From Amia ocellicauda (taxonomy: Eukaryota; Chordata; Actinopteri; Amiiformes; Amiidae): DNA of 64,000 bases. Under the pieces are notes generated by a model, which had not been told where the DNA came from, did no database searches, and was given only the letters and a program-made list of their open reading frames with translations. The stretch lies in contig NC_089850.1 in NCBI RefSeq assembly GCF_036373705.1, positions 34,520,233 to 34,584,232 of the forward strand. Reading direction: 5' to 3'. A program made the position numbers and the translations under genes. Of this stretch, positions 1 through 12,455 are shown in pieces; positions within the stretch are counted from its first letter, which is position 1, and the number at the start of each line of letters is the position of its first letter.

Positions 1-528
1 TCCTTGTGTTTTTTGGGAAGGGGGTGGGGTGTGAACCCGTTTCCTGGTGGGACCATCTGTCCCGCTCTCTGCTGTGTTTACTTGGTGAAGCAGAAGGGCA
101 ATGTTTATTAAACAACCCAACAAAACACAAACAAAACATTTTCTATGTGCAACATAATCTCGGCGGGGTGCTTGAACCACTGTAACAAAGTGAAATCAAA
201 TAAAGGCAAAGCTTTATTTGATTCCAGTATCCTGCCCCCTATGTTAACCTCACTTTGCAAAGCACTCAACAGGCAAAGACTGATGGATTGATTGAGTCAT
301 CTGTGAATTGATTGATTGGTTTCTCATCCATATGACAGAGACTATCACCCCCACACATACACACAAACACACACACACACCCAACACACTCCCCACCCAC
401 CTCCCACTCATCTCAGCACCCCCCAGCCCCCGCCCGCGCCCCAGTTTTGCTGCAGATTGATGGGGAGATATTAATAATTCACACTCCTTCAGAACAGGTT
501 GTGTTTACAGCAACACAAGGTTCTGAGA

Positions 529-815
529 TATGAGGGGAGGAAGGGAGAGACAGAGGAGGGAAAGGAAAGAGACAGAGAAAGTAAAGAGGAAGAGAGAGAA
601 AGAGACAGACATCCCGAAGGAGAGGAAGAGAGCAAGGTGACAGAGAGATGCAGTGGAAATGGGGACAGAGGAGGAGGAGGAAGAGGTGGAGGAAGAGAGA
701 AAGAGAGAGACAGAAAAACAGTGTAAAGAGAGACATGGAGGCATATAACTGAGAGGGGTGACAGTGATAGAGAGAGAAGAATAGTCAGAGAGAGGGATAG
801 AGGGAAACATAAATC
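529..815 (+). repeat. polypurine GA-rich tract
   Basis: About 290 bases are almost entirely A and G on the plus strand, built from irregular GAGA, GGAA and GACAGA runs. Long polypurine tracts can adopt triplex (H-DNA) structures. The open frames on both strands here are products of this composition and are not genes. Confidence 0.7.
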
Positions 816-1317
816 AATCAATCAAATAATGACTGAAAGGGACAGAGACACAGAGAGATAAGAGCGCCCAACAAAAGACAGATGAAAGAAATAAAGTCAG
901 AAACAAATGCAGAGATGGTGAAGGAAGATAGGAAAGGAGTGACCAGCATCTGCTCAGAGCCTGACAGGCTGTCAACCAACAGAGCACACAACCAGACACA
1001 GAGACACTGGAACAAAGGGACACAGGAAAACAGGGACACAGAGACAGGATAGACACAGGCACAGAGAGAGGTGGAGATACAGAAACAAGGATACACAGAA
1101 ACGTGGAGAGAGTCAAGAGAAATAAAACACACGTCTGATCCCTGCACTGCTGCTGCCTGCGGGGCTCCCCTATCCTCAGTACTCAGGGTACCCCCCTGCT
1201 GACACGCAGGCCAAAGCCTGGGCTCCCCCTCGCGTATGTAGCACACCAACTGTTCCACATCTCATGCCGAGGCCGGGCACAGATCTCTCACAGACTCTGC
1301 ACCCCCGGTCCTGGAAT

Positions 1318-1456
<139 letters not shown>

Positions 1457-3229
1457 CACCAGTCTCAGTGGAGCGCATTGAAAAGGAATCTGACAACACT
1501 GTTCTCCTGTAAAGGGCTGTGACTGGGACCCAGGGGCCACTTGCATAATACCCTATAAGTATTCAATCACCTAGGAATTGAACACAGCAGCCTTCAACTA
1601 GCATATTGTATTCACTTCACTGCGTTAAGGTACTTTGTGCAACAGTCTGGAAGTAAACTCAGGCACCTAACTTAACTTGTTTAATGGTACAGGCCACAGG
1701 ACGGCTGCTCTCTGCCCTGGGACGGGGGAAGCAGATGCCTGGTTGCAGTCAGGTGGAGTGAGAGGGGTGTGCATTCTGCACTCTTCTCCACACATATCCT
1801 ACCCTGCTATCCGTTGCACAGGTGTGTTTGTGTATTATCGAGTGGCAGTCATGCTCAGCAGGGTCTCACTGCCTGTCTGAGTGCGAAAGGGGGTTTCTGT
1901 ATCACTGCGGCTGGTTAAACAAAAGTGAAGTCTTATTGGACAAGGCTCAGGGGGGTTCTCTCCCTGGGGAGTCTGCTCTGCTGCGACCCTGTCTGCTGTT
2001 CAAACTTCACCAGAATGATTCGAGCACAAACGCTGAACTGCAGCACAGACACAGGTGGTCAGTCATGATTGCCTTTCAATTTGGGTTTTACGTTTGAGAT
2101 CGCCCACTGTTATTCAGCCGGGCTCCTGCAGCGCTATGCTATCAGTCCAGCTCACTGTATGAGTCTCAGGGACAATGTGATGTTACGCTCTCCACTATTG
2201 CCTTCATCATACCCACACGGTGCAGAGAAAGTCAGATACACGCTGTACAGGTACTGTGAAGCTGCATTTCCTCTGACTACACCGAGACAGACCCACAGAC
2301 TGCATCCAGACTGATCCCTTGGCACAGAGAATTGAGAAGCACTCTGTTAGACACATAGGCTACACATGGGCTTCCCGGTCGCAATAATCACCAATACAAC
2401 TCAATACTGTGCAATACAATACAATACTTTATCACCCTTCACAGGGAATCTGCTTTGCATGTACAGAGCCTCTGGCAAACATAGAAAACATCAACATTTC
2501 TATTACGTCAACGTCAACCTTCATACTGTAAATCAGACTCAGCATTTAATAAGAGGCAGCTTTTTCTAAATGCACTGCCTGCCATCACATAAAAGAAAAC
2601 AATCACAATGTGTGATTAGTTGTTCCACCTGCTCTTCTGAGACCATGACCGAACAAACACACTACTGTCCCCACCCAGACAGGCCAGTTCAATGAGTTCA
2701 AGAGAAAGTATTACAGGGGATCTGCTGTGTAACTCGCTGAGCCAGGCGACCTGAATTTCATTATTCATTCTTCTAACAACTGTAAGTTGTGCTGGGTAAG
2801 GGCATCTGATAGAAAAAAGAATTGCCACGTCAATAAACTGTGATACACATTAACATAGGGGTCTAATTCACACTGCCCGCTGTTTGTGGTTTGGTTTATA
2901 TGGCTGTGCAAAGAACAATGGTTAAATAAATAAATACATACATAAATAGTGGGTTAACCCACTCTGCTGGTGTCCTCTCGCCCTTGTAGTCCTGCCTGAT
3001 GTATTCCTTTCAAAAAATAAAAATACAACTATAATGGAGTGGGGGGGTATGTTGTTTGGTTTGGTTTTTTAAGTGACCTAGAGGTTAATAGGATTGTGTA
3101 TACTTTTACACAGCCTTACACCCTCCACCTCAGGTGCCGGGAGACCAGGAGTGGGAGTGAGAGCCCTCAGCCTGGGAGGAGATAGAGAGAAACAGAGAGA
3201 AGAGAGGGAAGCGGCAGAGCGCGGGCGGA

Positions 3230-3234
<5 letters not shown>

Positions 3235-3270
<36 letters not shown>
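3235..3270 (+). repeat. (AG)18 microsatellite
   Basis: A pure AG dinucleotide run of 36 bases follows a purine-rich leader. It lies in the mdga1 intron. Confidence 0.95.
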
Positions 3271-3272
<2 letters not shown>

Positions 3273-5901
3273 GACACTGCTATTCAATTCCTACAACTAC
3301 AGAGCGGCACTAAAAAGATATAGCTTGTGAAATAATATTTACTTGTGCAGCGCAGGGAGGGAATATAACCTTTCATCGGCAGCGTTTTCCCAGTTTATTG
3401 AGTAGTGCAGCTGAGGCGCATTAGCTGGCGGGTCCCGGCGCCCTGCACAGCCCCCAGTCAGCGCCCACAGCCCCGCCGCCACGGCCTGCGCAGACGCGGG
3501 ACATCCCTGTGCGCAAATACCGGATCGCATACGGACTCTTATCTGCCGGAAACTTTGGAAATACATTTAGCACGCATCTCTCTATTTCTAAATCCCCTGT
3601 CTCTCTACTGGACGCACGATAAACCAGCACTGATTCGTATATAAATATACAGATAGATAAACAGATAGACAACGCACTCTCGTTCATTCTTTTAAAATTC
3701 AGAGGGAGGAAGGATTAAATACAATGATTTAAAATTGAAAGAAAGGCAGCAACAGGAGGCACACGTTTCATTTAACCAAGTTGTGTCCTCTTTCAGCATA
3801 TCAGAACAAAAAAAAGAAAACTGCCCTGTGATGTCTGTGATGCTCTGAGGTTACAAGTCCAGTACACATCACACGTGTATGGTGCGTTTATGGTCAATGA
3901 TCATACGGGTCCAGCAGGGTGATGCGGGGAGACCTAAACCCAATCTGTCCCTGCATGACACCTCTCAATTTTACTCAGCTTTACTCACTCTGACCCTTGC
4001 TCACTGACTGTCACTCTCTCCTCTTCCTTACATGCACACTCATCTTCTCACTAACAGCCTCACTCCCTCTTTCACACTCACTCACTCTCATTCTCTCACA
4101 CACTCTCTTACTCTCACATATACACAGTCTTTCACTCTCACTCCTCCAGGAAGCTGACTGCTACACAGTCTGGTTGTGCGTCTGGATTTAACCCGCTGTT
4201 TCGCTCCTGGTGACGGCTGCGGCCTGGTCTCGTTGTGTTGTTTAACACTTCTCTCGCTGCATTTCTTTACACCCTGGGCTGTGTGAACTGCAGTACAGAC
4301 TGGTCTCCTGTCTTTATTACACTGCTGACTGACAGCAAGTCATTTGCATCGTGGAAACGCCCTAGATAAAAGCTTCAGACACATGGAGACAGAAGATTGA
4401 CAAGTAGAAGATGAAATAGTGGATATGAAGGAGGAAGAGGGGGAAATGAAGAAGAGGGAAAAGACGGGTTGATATGCAATATCACACCTCTGTGGAGAGC
4501 TCGGTAGTTAGGGGAGAACCTTAATTCCATTAGCTCACCTTCTACAGTGACAGACACTCTCCCACAGAGAGTTATGAGATAAAGACCAAGTTTTGATCGG
4601 AAACTTAACCCTCACATCCCCTTCCACCCACACTTCCCACCCCAGCCCACAGACAACCCCCTGCCTCACACTGGCATTGGCAATACTCACTACTGCCTGC
4701 TCAAATCAAGGAAGAGGTGTAGAAAGCTTTCAGTCCAGAAAACATTTTGCTCAAAATGCTCTTGAACTTCACTGTGAAGATTAGAGACAGAAAAACCAGC
4801 AAGACAACTAAGAGGACACAAACAGAACAGAAAAACACCAATATCGCGTGTTGTGTCGTCTTTGTTCTTTCTCTGATTGTCTTTGTTGTTGTTTCCTGAC
4901 ATTGTTTGGCTTGTTTTGCGGTATAACACATAGCAGCTGGATTTTAATTGGAGTGACACTAAAACAATAGCAATGAACATGTTTGGCATTGGAGTGAAAT
5001 GCACATTCTGGCGAGACAAGTCCTATTTAACCCCATAGTGAACACCTGACAGAATTGACTGGCTGAGGTCAGGGGTCAGACAATCCCCACTCGTGTTAGT
5101 GACAAGGGCTGTCGTGTGTGCCTGCACACTAATGCACTGCGCCGGGCCGCCAGTGAATCAAACTGACATGCGCTGGGAAAGACGCAGCAGTTGAAAAGGC
5201 GCTGCAGCGGCTGTGATTTAGCGGCCGTCTCTACAGTGTTGCCTCTGTGCGTATTTCATTGCCACTTTTCACTTAATCACGGCTGCCGCTGGCTCTTAAT
5301 TGAGTGCTTCTGCAACAAAATGGGGTTTAATTTCTTATGCTGTGCAATGCAAATGGGATTTACGCTTCCCACGTTTGTTGCTCGTTTTAGCACAGCTTGT
5401 ACCCTATCCCTCGCAGCCCTCTCCGTGGCCAAGGCCTCTCTGAGTGCCACTCCGGGGCGCAGTGGGCAGCGTTCATGCACACTTCACTTTCAACCCACAT
5501 CCCCTGGGCACCAGCAGGGCCGGCCAGAGGAGCTGTGCGTCTGCGGATAGGCTGCTCTGCTCGTCACCCCTGGGTTCTGCGCCAGCGTGGATATCAAATT
5601 CAAATGTACGACACTTTAACATTTTTTTGTCACTAATTCGTAGTAGTATATGAAACATGTGCCGTGTGGCGATAGTCCCGTTGCAACCCTGTCCGACTAA
5701 CGGGGAGTGAGTGTTTAAAGTCGCTGGGCCTTACAGATGTGCCCAAGATCACAAGAGCCGCGCGTAATAACGCGGGCCGAGAATCACTGAATCGATAAAT
5801 GCATTCACATAAAATTATTATTAAACACGAAGTCTTTCATCACAGCCTCGACTGTCCATCGCTCACACTCTCACAAGGAAAATCAAATCAGCCTGCTGGA
5901 T

Positions 5902-5937
<36 letters not shown>
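5902..5937 (+). repeat. (TAG)12 trinucleotide microsatellite
   Basis: Twelve uninterrupted TAG units (36 bases) in an AT-rich part of the mdga1 intron. Confidence 0.95.
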
Positions 5938-6378
5938 CCGCCTATTATTAGTATTCTTGTTGTTAAGGTACTATTATTAACGATATTTGGATAATTGTCG
6001 AGAAAGTAAGTCACCTCTTGATAAAATCGCCCAGACAAATGAATAAATACAATTAAAATAGAGAAAACACACACACACACGTATAGCCTATGGATAGATA
6101 TATGGTGTAAGAGAGAGAAGGGGGCGAAGGGGGAGAGAGAATGCTATGATCTTTTAAGACTATATAGATGTCGTTACGCAATAATAATCATCATCATGAA
6201 AGGCGATTTACAGGGTTTACAGGAGTACAATACGATCAATATACAATATTATATTTGCAACATAACACTGAATTACAGAAGTGCGTTTCTATGTATACAA
6301 AGCGTAACGGGTATGCATTAATAATAATAATGATAAGAGGTCAGTGGAGTTATCAGAGGGCTCGGCTGTGCTGTTTTG

Positions 6379-6405
6379 TGTTGTTGTTGTTGTTGTTGTT
6401 GTTGT
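6379..6405 (+). repeat. (GTT)n microsatellite
   Basis: A short GTT trinucleotide run of about nine units followed by a T and G run, in the mdga1 intron. Confidence 0.85.
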
Positions 6406-6547
6406 TTTTGGGGGGCTATCTTCCACCTGTCTTTAGGTCATATCAAAGACACCGAGAGAGGCTTCGCACATTTCGGATCAAGATACAGACAGCGTGGGAC
6501 CACGGGAGTTTTCCAATAACCGACGTGATTGATCTAAGATATGAACG

Positions 6548-6561
6548 CCTCCAGGTGGCAG
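6548..6561 (+). promoter_or_regulatory. CTCF-like motif
   Basis: CCTCCAGGTGGCAG matches 13 of 14 positions of the core CTCF consensus CCASYAGRKGGCRS (position 3 differs). It lies about 0.6 kb downstream, in transcript direction, of the mdga1 signal-peptide exon. Occupancy is unknown, and single motif matches are common by chance. Confidence 0.3.
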
Positions 6562-7152
6562 AGGGGGCAGTCTATTATTGTGGCACAGTATAAGATAAAG
6601 CTACAACCCGGGTATAAAGGGAATGATAGACTTGGTGGCTGTCCTCCCCCGGACACGCGTGGATATCAGCAGTGGAGCAGCCCCGTCCCGGCACTGGCGT
6701 TTCAAACAGCACCGTCTCCATCTGCGCCTCTGCGGGGCGAGCGCTGTAGTGCGTGTTTAAAATAAACCCAACAAATACATAAACCCGGTATGCTACTGCT
6801 ATGAAACTGCATGAATTCAGTCGGCTGCCAATATACACACAGGAGAGCATGGGCACACTCCGGCAGACACCAGAAAAGCAAGCATAAGGACATAACATAG
6901 TTTTCTGACTAACTGGGAGAATGTGTTAGAAATACCAACGCGAGGACCGATTTACTGAATGCAGAAAGTACAATAATAAGCAAAATAATCAAGTATTTGC
7001 TTTGTTGACTGGTTGACTTCAAGGAGAGTGACGGAGGGGAAATAGGGGAAGCCCACCCCTGCATCTTCCCCAGGCTTCCCCCTCAAACACACACTCGCCC
7101 CCACACCGACCCACGCCGCCCAGCAGACCATTGAAGTTCAGGGCTTCCTTAC

Positions 7153-7242
7153 CGTAAACCCCTTGTCCTCTCGCATACGGGTGGATGACAGAAAACAATA
7201 AAATCCAGAAAAGCTCCATCTTCAGCTCTGATGCCTCATAAC
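7153..7242 (-). CDS. mdga1: mdga1 first coding exon (signal peptide), partial gene
   Basis: MDGA1 is a GPI-anchored cell-surface protein with Ig domains and a MAM domain. It acts in neuronal migration and binds neuroligin-2 at synapses. Only the first coding exon is visible. The start codon is at 7219-7217, and translation gives MELFWILLFSVIHPYARG followed by QGVY, then a phase-1 split codon at the donor GTAAGG (exon end 7153). The hydrophobic core and the RGQGVY end closely match the human MDGA1 signal peptide as I remember it (MEV...CRGQGVY). A strong acceptor (pyrimidine tract plus CAG) precedes 7242, so 23 bases of 5' UTR share the exon. The minus orientation upstream of zfand3 matches the human locus. 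The remaining exons lie outside the window to the left. Identity rests on 22 residues plus synteny. Confidence 0.82.
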
Positions 7243-7710
7243 CTGGGGGAAGAAGAAAGGCAGTCTCAGGGTAGTTCCAAGAAGGGAACGATTCTGGCAG
7301 AAGCGGCCGGGGTGTGGGAGCTCTAACTCGGCAAGCAACGTGAAGGCGTTCCGCTGGAGTGCACTGTGAAGTGAACTGGGCAACGTGGGCTGTGCGATGT
7401 GTGCTTTAACAGGGAGATGCTTGCTAATGCCGATCTGGAGAATGGTCCTTTATTTTCGTTGCAGATGATTAAACCGTGAATTGTAATTCACACTCATTTG
7501 TTTCTATTCGCAAATTGTTAATCTGGGGCGACACACAACAATTCACTTGGAGACGCTGGATTAGCGGCCGATTACGCCGGTGTGCCCGCCGCACGGCATA
7601 CAGTGCTGCCCAGATCTGAAGCAGTGCTTTGGGCCGGTTTGCCCGAGGGACAGAGACTGACAGGTGGCCATTCATCTCTGTGTAATATCGCCGGTCCCAG
7701 GTGTAGGGTT

Positions 7711-7952
7711 TGTGGAGGACAGCTGTGCCCAGGAAATACCTGAGGTGCCCGGGCAACATCGTGCACGACTCAGTCTCCCTCCCAGAGCAGCGCTTTGCAC
7801 TTTGTATATATATATATATATAGTTGGAGTAGTATTGTTTTAATCCCTCGCCGTGCATTGTTGTGCAAAGCGCCGCTCTGGGAGGGAGACTGAGTCGTGC
7901 ACGATGTTGCCCGGGCACCTCAGGTATTTCCTGGGCACAGCTGTCCTCCACA
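7711..7952. repeat. long inverted repeat, 90-bp arms, 62-bp loop
   Basis: The left arm 7711-7800 and the right arm 7863-7952 are reverse complements with a single mismatch (T versus C near the inner end). The 62-base spacer 7801-7862 contains a TA dinucleotide run. The arms are ordinary mixed sequence of fairly high GC, not simple repeats. A transcript of the mdga1 5' intron would fold into a near-perfect 90-bp stem. It could be a recent foldback duplication, an RNA hairpin source, or an assembly artefact. Confidence 0.93.
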
Positions 7953-7964
7953 CACAGCTGTCTT

Positions 7965-8030
7965 ATTTTTTCCAGATCTGTGTGTGTGTATATATATATA
8001 TATATACACACACACAGATCTGGAAAAAAT
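7965..8030. repeat. perfect 66-bp palindrome
   Basis: Each 33-base half is the exact reverse complement of the other, with no spacer and the centre between 7997 and 7998. The outer part is ATTTTTTCCAGATCTG, followed by TG repeats and then a TA core. It begins 12 bases after the 90-bp-arm inverted repeat, so two nested-type foldbacks sit side by side. Confidence 0.93.
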
Positions 8031-8829
8031 AACTGCACATTTGTCTTAAATCAGCATCTCTACATGTATGGCAGTCATTCCATTCCATTCATATTTTTAT
8101 TAGGATGTTGGGAGAAATGTTGTCAGTAGTTTATAGAATAAAACAAAAATGTTCATTTCACCCAACACATACCTATAAATAGTAAAACCAGAGAAACTGA
8201 TAATTTTGCAGTGGTCTTTTTTTTTTTTTTTACAGAGCTTTATACACATATATATAGGCTATATATTAACCACAGCTCTACATCAATTGTATTTAGGCTA
8301 ATGTAAAGTAACAGTTTAGATCTACAGATAGATCAGGAAGATAGATCACATTTCAATAAAATGTCAATACAATTGGATCGAAATGCTGTATAGATAGTAT
8401 GTCAGTAACAAATGTAAAACTAAGATAGCATTTTATTTTAAGGTGAACTGATATATAGATATAGACGAGCCCGGGGGGTAGCGATACGGAGATACTACTG
8501 GCGAACTATACATAGACAGATGCGTATCTAAAGATAGACAGAGCCTGTGACTGCGCGGCACTAACCCACTCACAGGGAGAAAGCGAAGGACGTGTACAAT
8601 GCCAGGGATGACGGCACAGAGCCGCCGCGCTGCCCCTCTGCGCCCTCTCTCCGCCAGCGCACATTTCGGAAACAGGGCACAGTTTCCGGCCGGCCAGGGT
8701 GTCGGGCTAAGCGGCTGAGTGCCACTTTTGGGCCGGCAGCTACAGGGAAGCTCGTCTCCACGGGTCTGCTGAAACTTTCACTGACTGTCCTCCTTTATTA
8801 AAATAGCCAGGGTGACATCTAGTGTGCGG

Positions 8830-8830
<1 letters not shown>

Positions 8831-8876
<46 letters not shown>
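8831..8876 (+). repeat. (CA)n-(TA)n microsatellite
   Basis: About 23 CA units run into TATATATA and then a TG/TA-alternating stretch to about 8912. It lies in the inferred mdga1 5' UTR intron. Confidence 0.93.
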
Positions 8877-8884
<8 letters not shown>

Positions 8885-9175
8885 GTGTGTATATGTGTAT
8901 ATGTGTGTGTATAAGCATACAGCATCCCGTCTCAGTTTTAGTTTCGTACTGTTTAGTTAACTTTGTTTTCATGTTGATTCTAATTTAATATTTAATTATT
9001 CGTTACAGTACAATAAATAGAGAGAAAGACAGATAGACAAATCGACAGATAAACAGATAGATAAATAGACAGACAGATACATACATAACTCCCAATCTGG
9101 ACAGAGTTATACATGTCTGTGTTGGGGGGGTGGGGGGGGGAATGTGGCGAAAGGTAGTTTGTAGTAAAAAGTTAC

Positions 9176-9935
9176 CTTGTCCAGAGGTAGTCGGCGGGAC
9201 ACCTCAACTGAAGTATCCCAGTGCTGCCCAGACTGGGCGACCCTGCCGCTGTTTTCTCACTCCCCTCACTTCAGAGAAAAACTCCGCAGAAGCAGTCCAA
9301 AAAACATGGCAAATCAGGTATCCTTCTCTTCAAATCTCCTTATCGCTCCCGGAGAATTAATCCCATTCAGTTCCCACTGAGCGACCACCGTCTCCGCTCC
9401 CTTTCCCAGGAAAGACTTCTCTGCGCCCGTTTATATAGACGTGTAGGGATCAGTTTTGGCTGTGAATAATCCAGCTCGCCGAACCATGCACCAAGTCGGA
9501 GCCGCCGGGTGCCCACCTTTGACTGGCAGCCTGAGTGACTGGCACTCTCGCCGCCAGCGACGGACAACTTCCTCCACTGTCCCCTCTCCCTCTCCGGCTC
9601 TGTCTCTGTCTGTCCACTGATATTTCTGATACTTCTGGTGCCACTTCCAGTCGCGCTCCTGCTCTCAGTGATGCGAAACAACATCCACCAGCGCCACGCA
9701 ACTCCAGCCGGGTGTCTTTCTCTCCCTGCGGAACAGAGCGGTCTCCTGCGCCGTGCGGTCCCGTCGCCCCCTGTCCCCGGGTGCAGAGGGTGTTTTGGGG
9801 GCCGCTTGGTGCGCTCTGGTGCTCTTCAGAAACAGGTTTCCAGAGGCGCTGTCGGTCCCCTCTGCCTCCACTGAGCAACTGCGCGTCCGACTCGCTGGCT
9901 CAACTCAACTTAGCTGGTCCCTACTGTTGCGAGCG

Positions 9936-9967
<32 letters not shown>

Positions 9968-10160
9968 GAGAGAGGGAGGGAGAGGGGGAGAGGGGGTTGA
10001 GGGAGAGAGAGAACGCTTTAGGTTTTTTTTAATTGTTTTCTCTGGTCGGTGTGTTCTGCTGCGACTCCTCCGGTTGAGACAGCCAATTAAACGAGTGCAG
10101 CTGTACGCGGGCCAGCCTACAGAGCGCTCGCCCCGTCTCCCCGAGGACCAATTAAACAAG
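9176..10160 (-). promoter_or_regulatory. mdga1 promoter / 5' UTR exon region (CpG-rich)
   Basis: This GC- and CpG-rich stretch lies about 2 kb upstream of the mdga1 signal-peptide exon. Reading on the minus strand, it ends at a plausible splice donor (AAG|GTAACT, exon end 9176) that could join the acceptor at 7243. The simplest reading is a noncoding first exon plus promoter. The transcription start cannot be fixed from sequence. A GT/GA microsatellite lies inside (about 9936-9996). The long open frames on both strands here look like CpG-island shadows and match no family I know. Confidence 0.42.
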
Positions 10161-10340
10161 AAAGAGGCCGGGATAGCAAAGAAAAATCACAATCTCACAG
10201 ACACACACACTGCCTCCCTGCCTCTCTCATACACACACTCTTTCTATCCCCTAAGCTCCGGCTCCAGGAATCTTTTTTTCTTTTTAACTACTGATTTTCA
10301 CCACAAGGCGGCATGTTTTAGCCACTTTAAAATCTGCAGT

Positions 10341-10422
10341 ATCTATCTATCTGTCTGTCTGTCTGTCTATCTGTCTGTCTGTTTATCTATCTATCTATAT
10401 TTATATCTGTCTGTCTGTCTCA
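10341..10422 (+). repeat. (TCTA/TCTG)n tetranucleotide repeat
   Basis: Alternating blocks of TCTA and TCTG units with minor interruptions. It is a typical polymorphic tetranucleotide microsatellite just upstream of the inferred mdga1 promoter region. Confidence 0.9.
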
Positions 10423-10978
10423 GTCAGGTCCGTCTGTTTATCAATCTAGGTAGACAGAATTTCATTAGCTACGCTGAAAATATGAATATTTAATTCTAAT
10501 ACGAATACAACACCTGCTTACCAATGTGTGGAACGGGACAACGGTAATGTGTATCTGGCCCATATACAATCATTTTACCACTACACCACTGGTCTCCGTG
10601 TATGTGTTTGTCAATGTCTATGTGTTGGTCAGTCTCTGTGTGTGCTAGCTTCTGCTTTACGAGTATACCGAATTAATTTTAAATAGTTTACAAATACAAT
10701 AATTTGGGGTGACATCTAGTGTGTGCACAAAATCAAGCAAACTTTGTTGTATGAGACAGCTTCACTTTCCAACGTTTTTTATGTCTAGCTCAAAAGCTGT
10801 GAGAGGAGTAGCCTAAGTTATTTTCAGACAAGAAGAAAAAGAAAAAGAACAAGAATAGTTGGAATTCAGAGTATCTGAAGATTCTTTTCTGCGCAAGTCA
10901 GTGTATTAGTCACTCTGACAATCACAAGAGTAATAGAGGACAACAGTGTGTCATAGGGGCCTGTCATGATACGCCACA

Positions 10979-11170
10979 CTACACTTAACTGTGTTTTTAC
11001 CATGGTACAGTAAACTACACTTAACTGTGTTTTTACCATGGTACAGTAAACTACACTTAACTGTGTTTTTACCATGGTACAGTAAACTACACTTAACTGT
11101 GTTTTTACCATGGTACAGTAAACTACACTTAACTGTGTTTTTACCATGGTACAGTAAACTACACGTAACT
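10979..11170 (+). repeat. 36-bp tandem repeat, five copies
   Basis: Five essentially identical 36-base units start at 10979, 11015, 11051, 11087 and 11123. A partial diverged unit follows to 11170. Each unit contains the palindrome TACCATGGTA. Because 36 is a multiple of three, both strands give 12-residue periodic open frames, which are not credible proteins. Confidence 0.95.
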
Positions 11171-11530
11171 GCTTTGGGAGGAGTACAGATGAGGATCAGT
11201 GCTATACACCATGCTGGACTGGGGCTGGGCTGGACTCCAGCACCCTGGACAGCGCCGCACTAGCATCATTGAGGGAGCTCACCTCCAGTCAGCATGTCTA
11301 AGCATCTGTTCACAGCACGGCTGCGGGGCCAGTCCAGCAGGGTTTATATCTCTGTGAATCATCAGTCACTCAGCACCTCGAAATCCGAGAGTAATTTTCA
11401 TTAGCGAACACGGAGCAAGTTCAACATTAGAGATTACTCTAGGTGAGTCGGCTCAGAGCCAGCGCCAGTGATCAGTGTAAGAGGTGGGCTCCAGGTGCAT
11501 GTGTTCAGCATTCAGTGTTCAGTGTTGAGT

Positions 11531-11633
11531 GTCACGGTCCGTGTCATTAGTCAGTGTTCAGTGTCACAGTCGGTGCCAGTGTTTGGTCTGACAGTGAGAG
11601 AGAGGGAGAGATGTACACTATGTGAGTGTGCTG
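11531..11633 (+). repeat. diverged local duplication, copy A
   Basis: This GTGTTCAGTGTC-rich segment ends in AGAGATGTA and GTGAGTGTGCTG. It resembles 12456-12535, with shared words in the same order, so the two look like diverged copies of one sequence about 0.9 kb apart. Confidence 0.45.
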
Positions 11634-12455
11634 GTTTGTAACTCACCTTTACAGCCTCCTGTAACACAACCCCAAAAAGTCATGAGTGGTGTTAACTAAT
11701 GAAGCCCTACAATTGAATCAGCTGTGATCCTAGCCCATGACTCAGGGATTCAGACACACTCATAGCCTGGGATGAGTCTGAAAGGCGGGCAGGGTTCGAG
11801 GTCAAGCTGTGCTATTGAGTGCTGTGTTACAGAGCTCTGCTGGGCCGTGGCAGAGAGCTCTGTACAGTGCTGTGCTGTTCTGTGCCAGACAGACCAAGGC
11901 CAGTGCCTGGCCCTGTTGTGTCTCTGATGCTCCTGCCTCCTACAGAACAGAGCAGTATTTTGTGGAGCCTTGAATCAGTGTGTCCTTGCTGAAGTGGAGC
12001 TAGAATCCTCTCTCTGGGCCAGAATCATAAAGCACCGCTGCCCTGCGGTTGTATATTCACTGGACTGTCTAAAAATTCAAAAGAAAAACACACGCAGACG
12101 CGCACACAGTTCTTAATGATGCAGAATCAGAAGGAGGCCTTTTAAAAAATTGCCTGCAAGGACTTTTAAGGATTTAAGTGACATCCTGAACCTTCAATCT
12201 TGCCTTATTAGGTAGAAGAATGGTGGAAACGGCTGATGCATATGGAAGTGTGTGGAGACAGTGTGTGTGGTGGGGGGGGGGGCAGGGTTTGAACGTGCTC
12301 AGTGTGAGAGATCTAGATTAGTGTCAGTGTCCAGTGCTGAGTGTCAGGGATAGGTCGCAGGTGGGAGGGTTCAATATTAATGTTCAGAATTAAAGATTAA
12401 ACTATGTGAGTGTGTTCAATGACAGTGTCAGTGTTCAGCATGAGAAATGTATGGC

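Larger units (their letters stand above)
7243..9175 (-). other. mdga1 5' UTR intron (inferred)
   Basis: This is bounded by a good acceptor at 7243 and a candidate donor (AAG|GTAACT, minus strand) at 9175. It contains the hairpin and palindrome listed separately, a CpG-rich patch near 8540-8760, a poly-T run near 8216, and a CA microsatellite. No coding exon was recognised. Confidence 0.4.

Noticed and set aside
7469..8038. 189-codon minus-strand open frame
   Set aside because: It runs through both arms of the inverted repeat and two TA microsatellites. No family resemblance; it is a shadow of the palindromic DNA.
9753..10493. 246-codon plus-strand open frame
   Set aside because: It covers a CpG-rich region, a GA repeat and a TCTG tetranucleotide repeat. 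No known domain, and its strand is opposite to the inferred mdga1 5' UTR.
10866..11263. CRISPR-like array or small repeat protein
   Set aside because: The 36-base units are directly adjacent with no spacers, so this is a plain tandem repeat. The periodic open frames exist on both strands because the unit is 3n.
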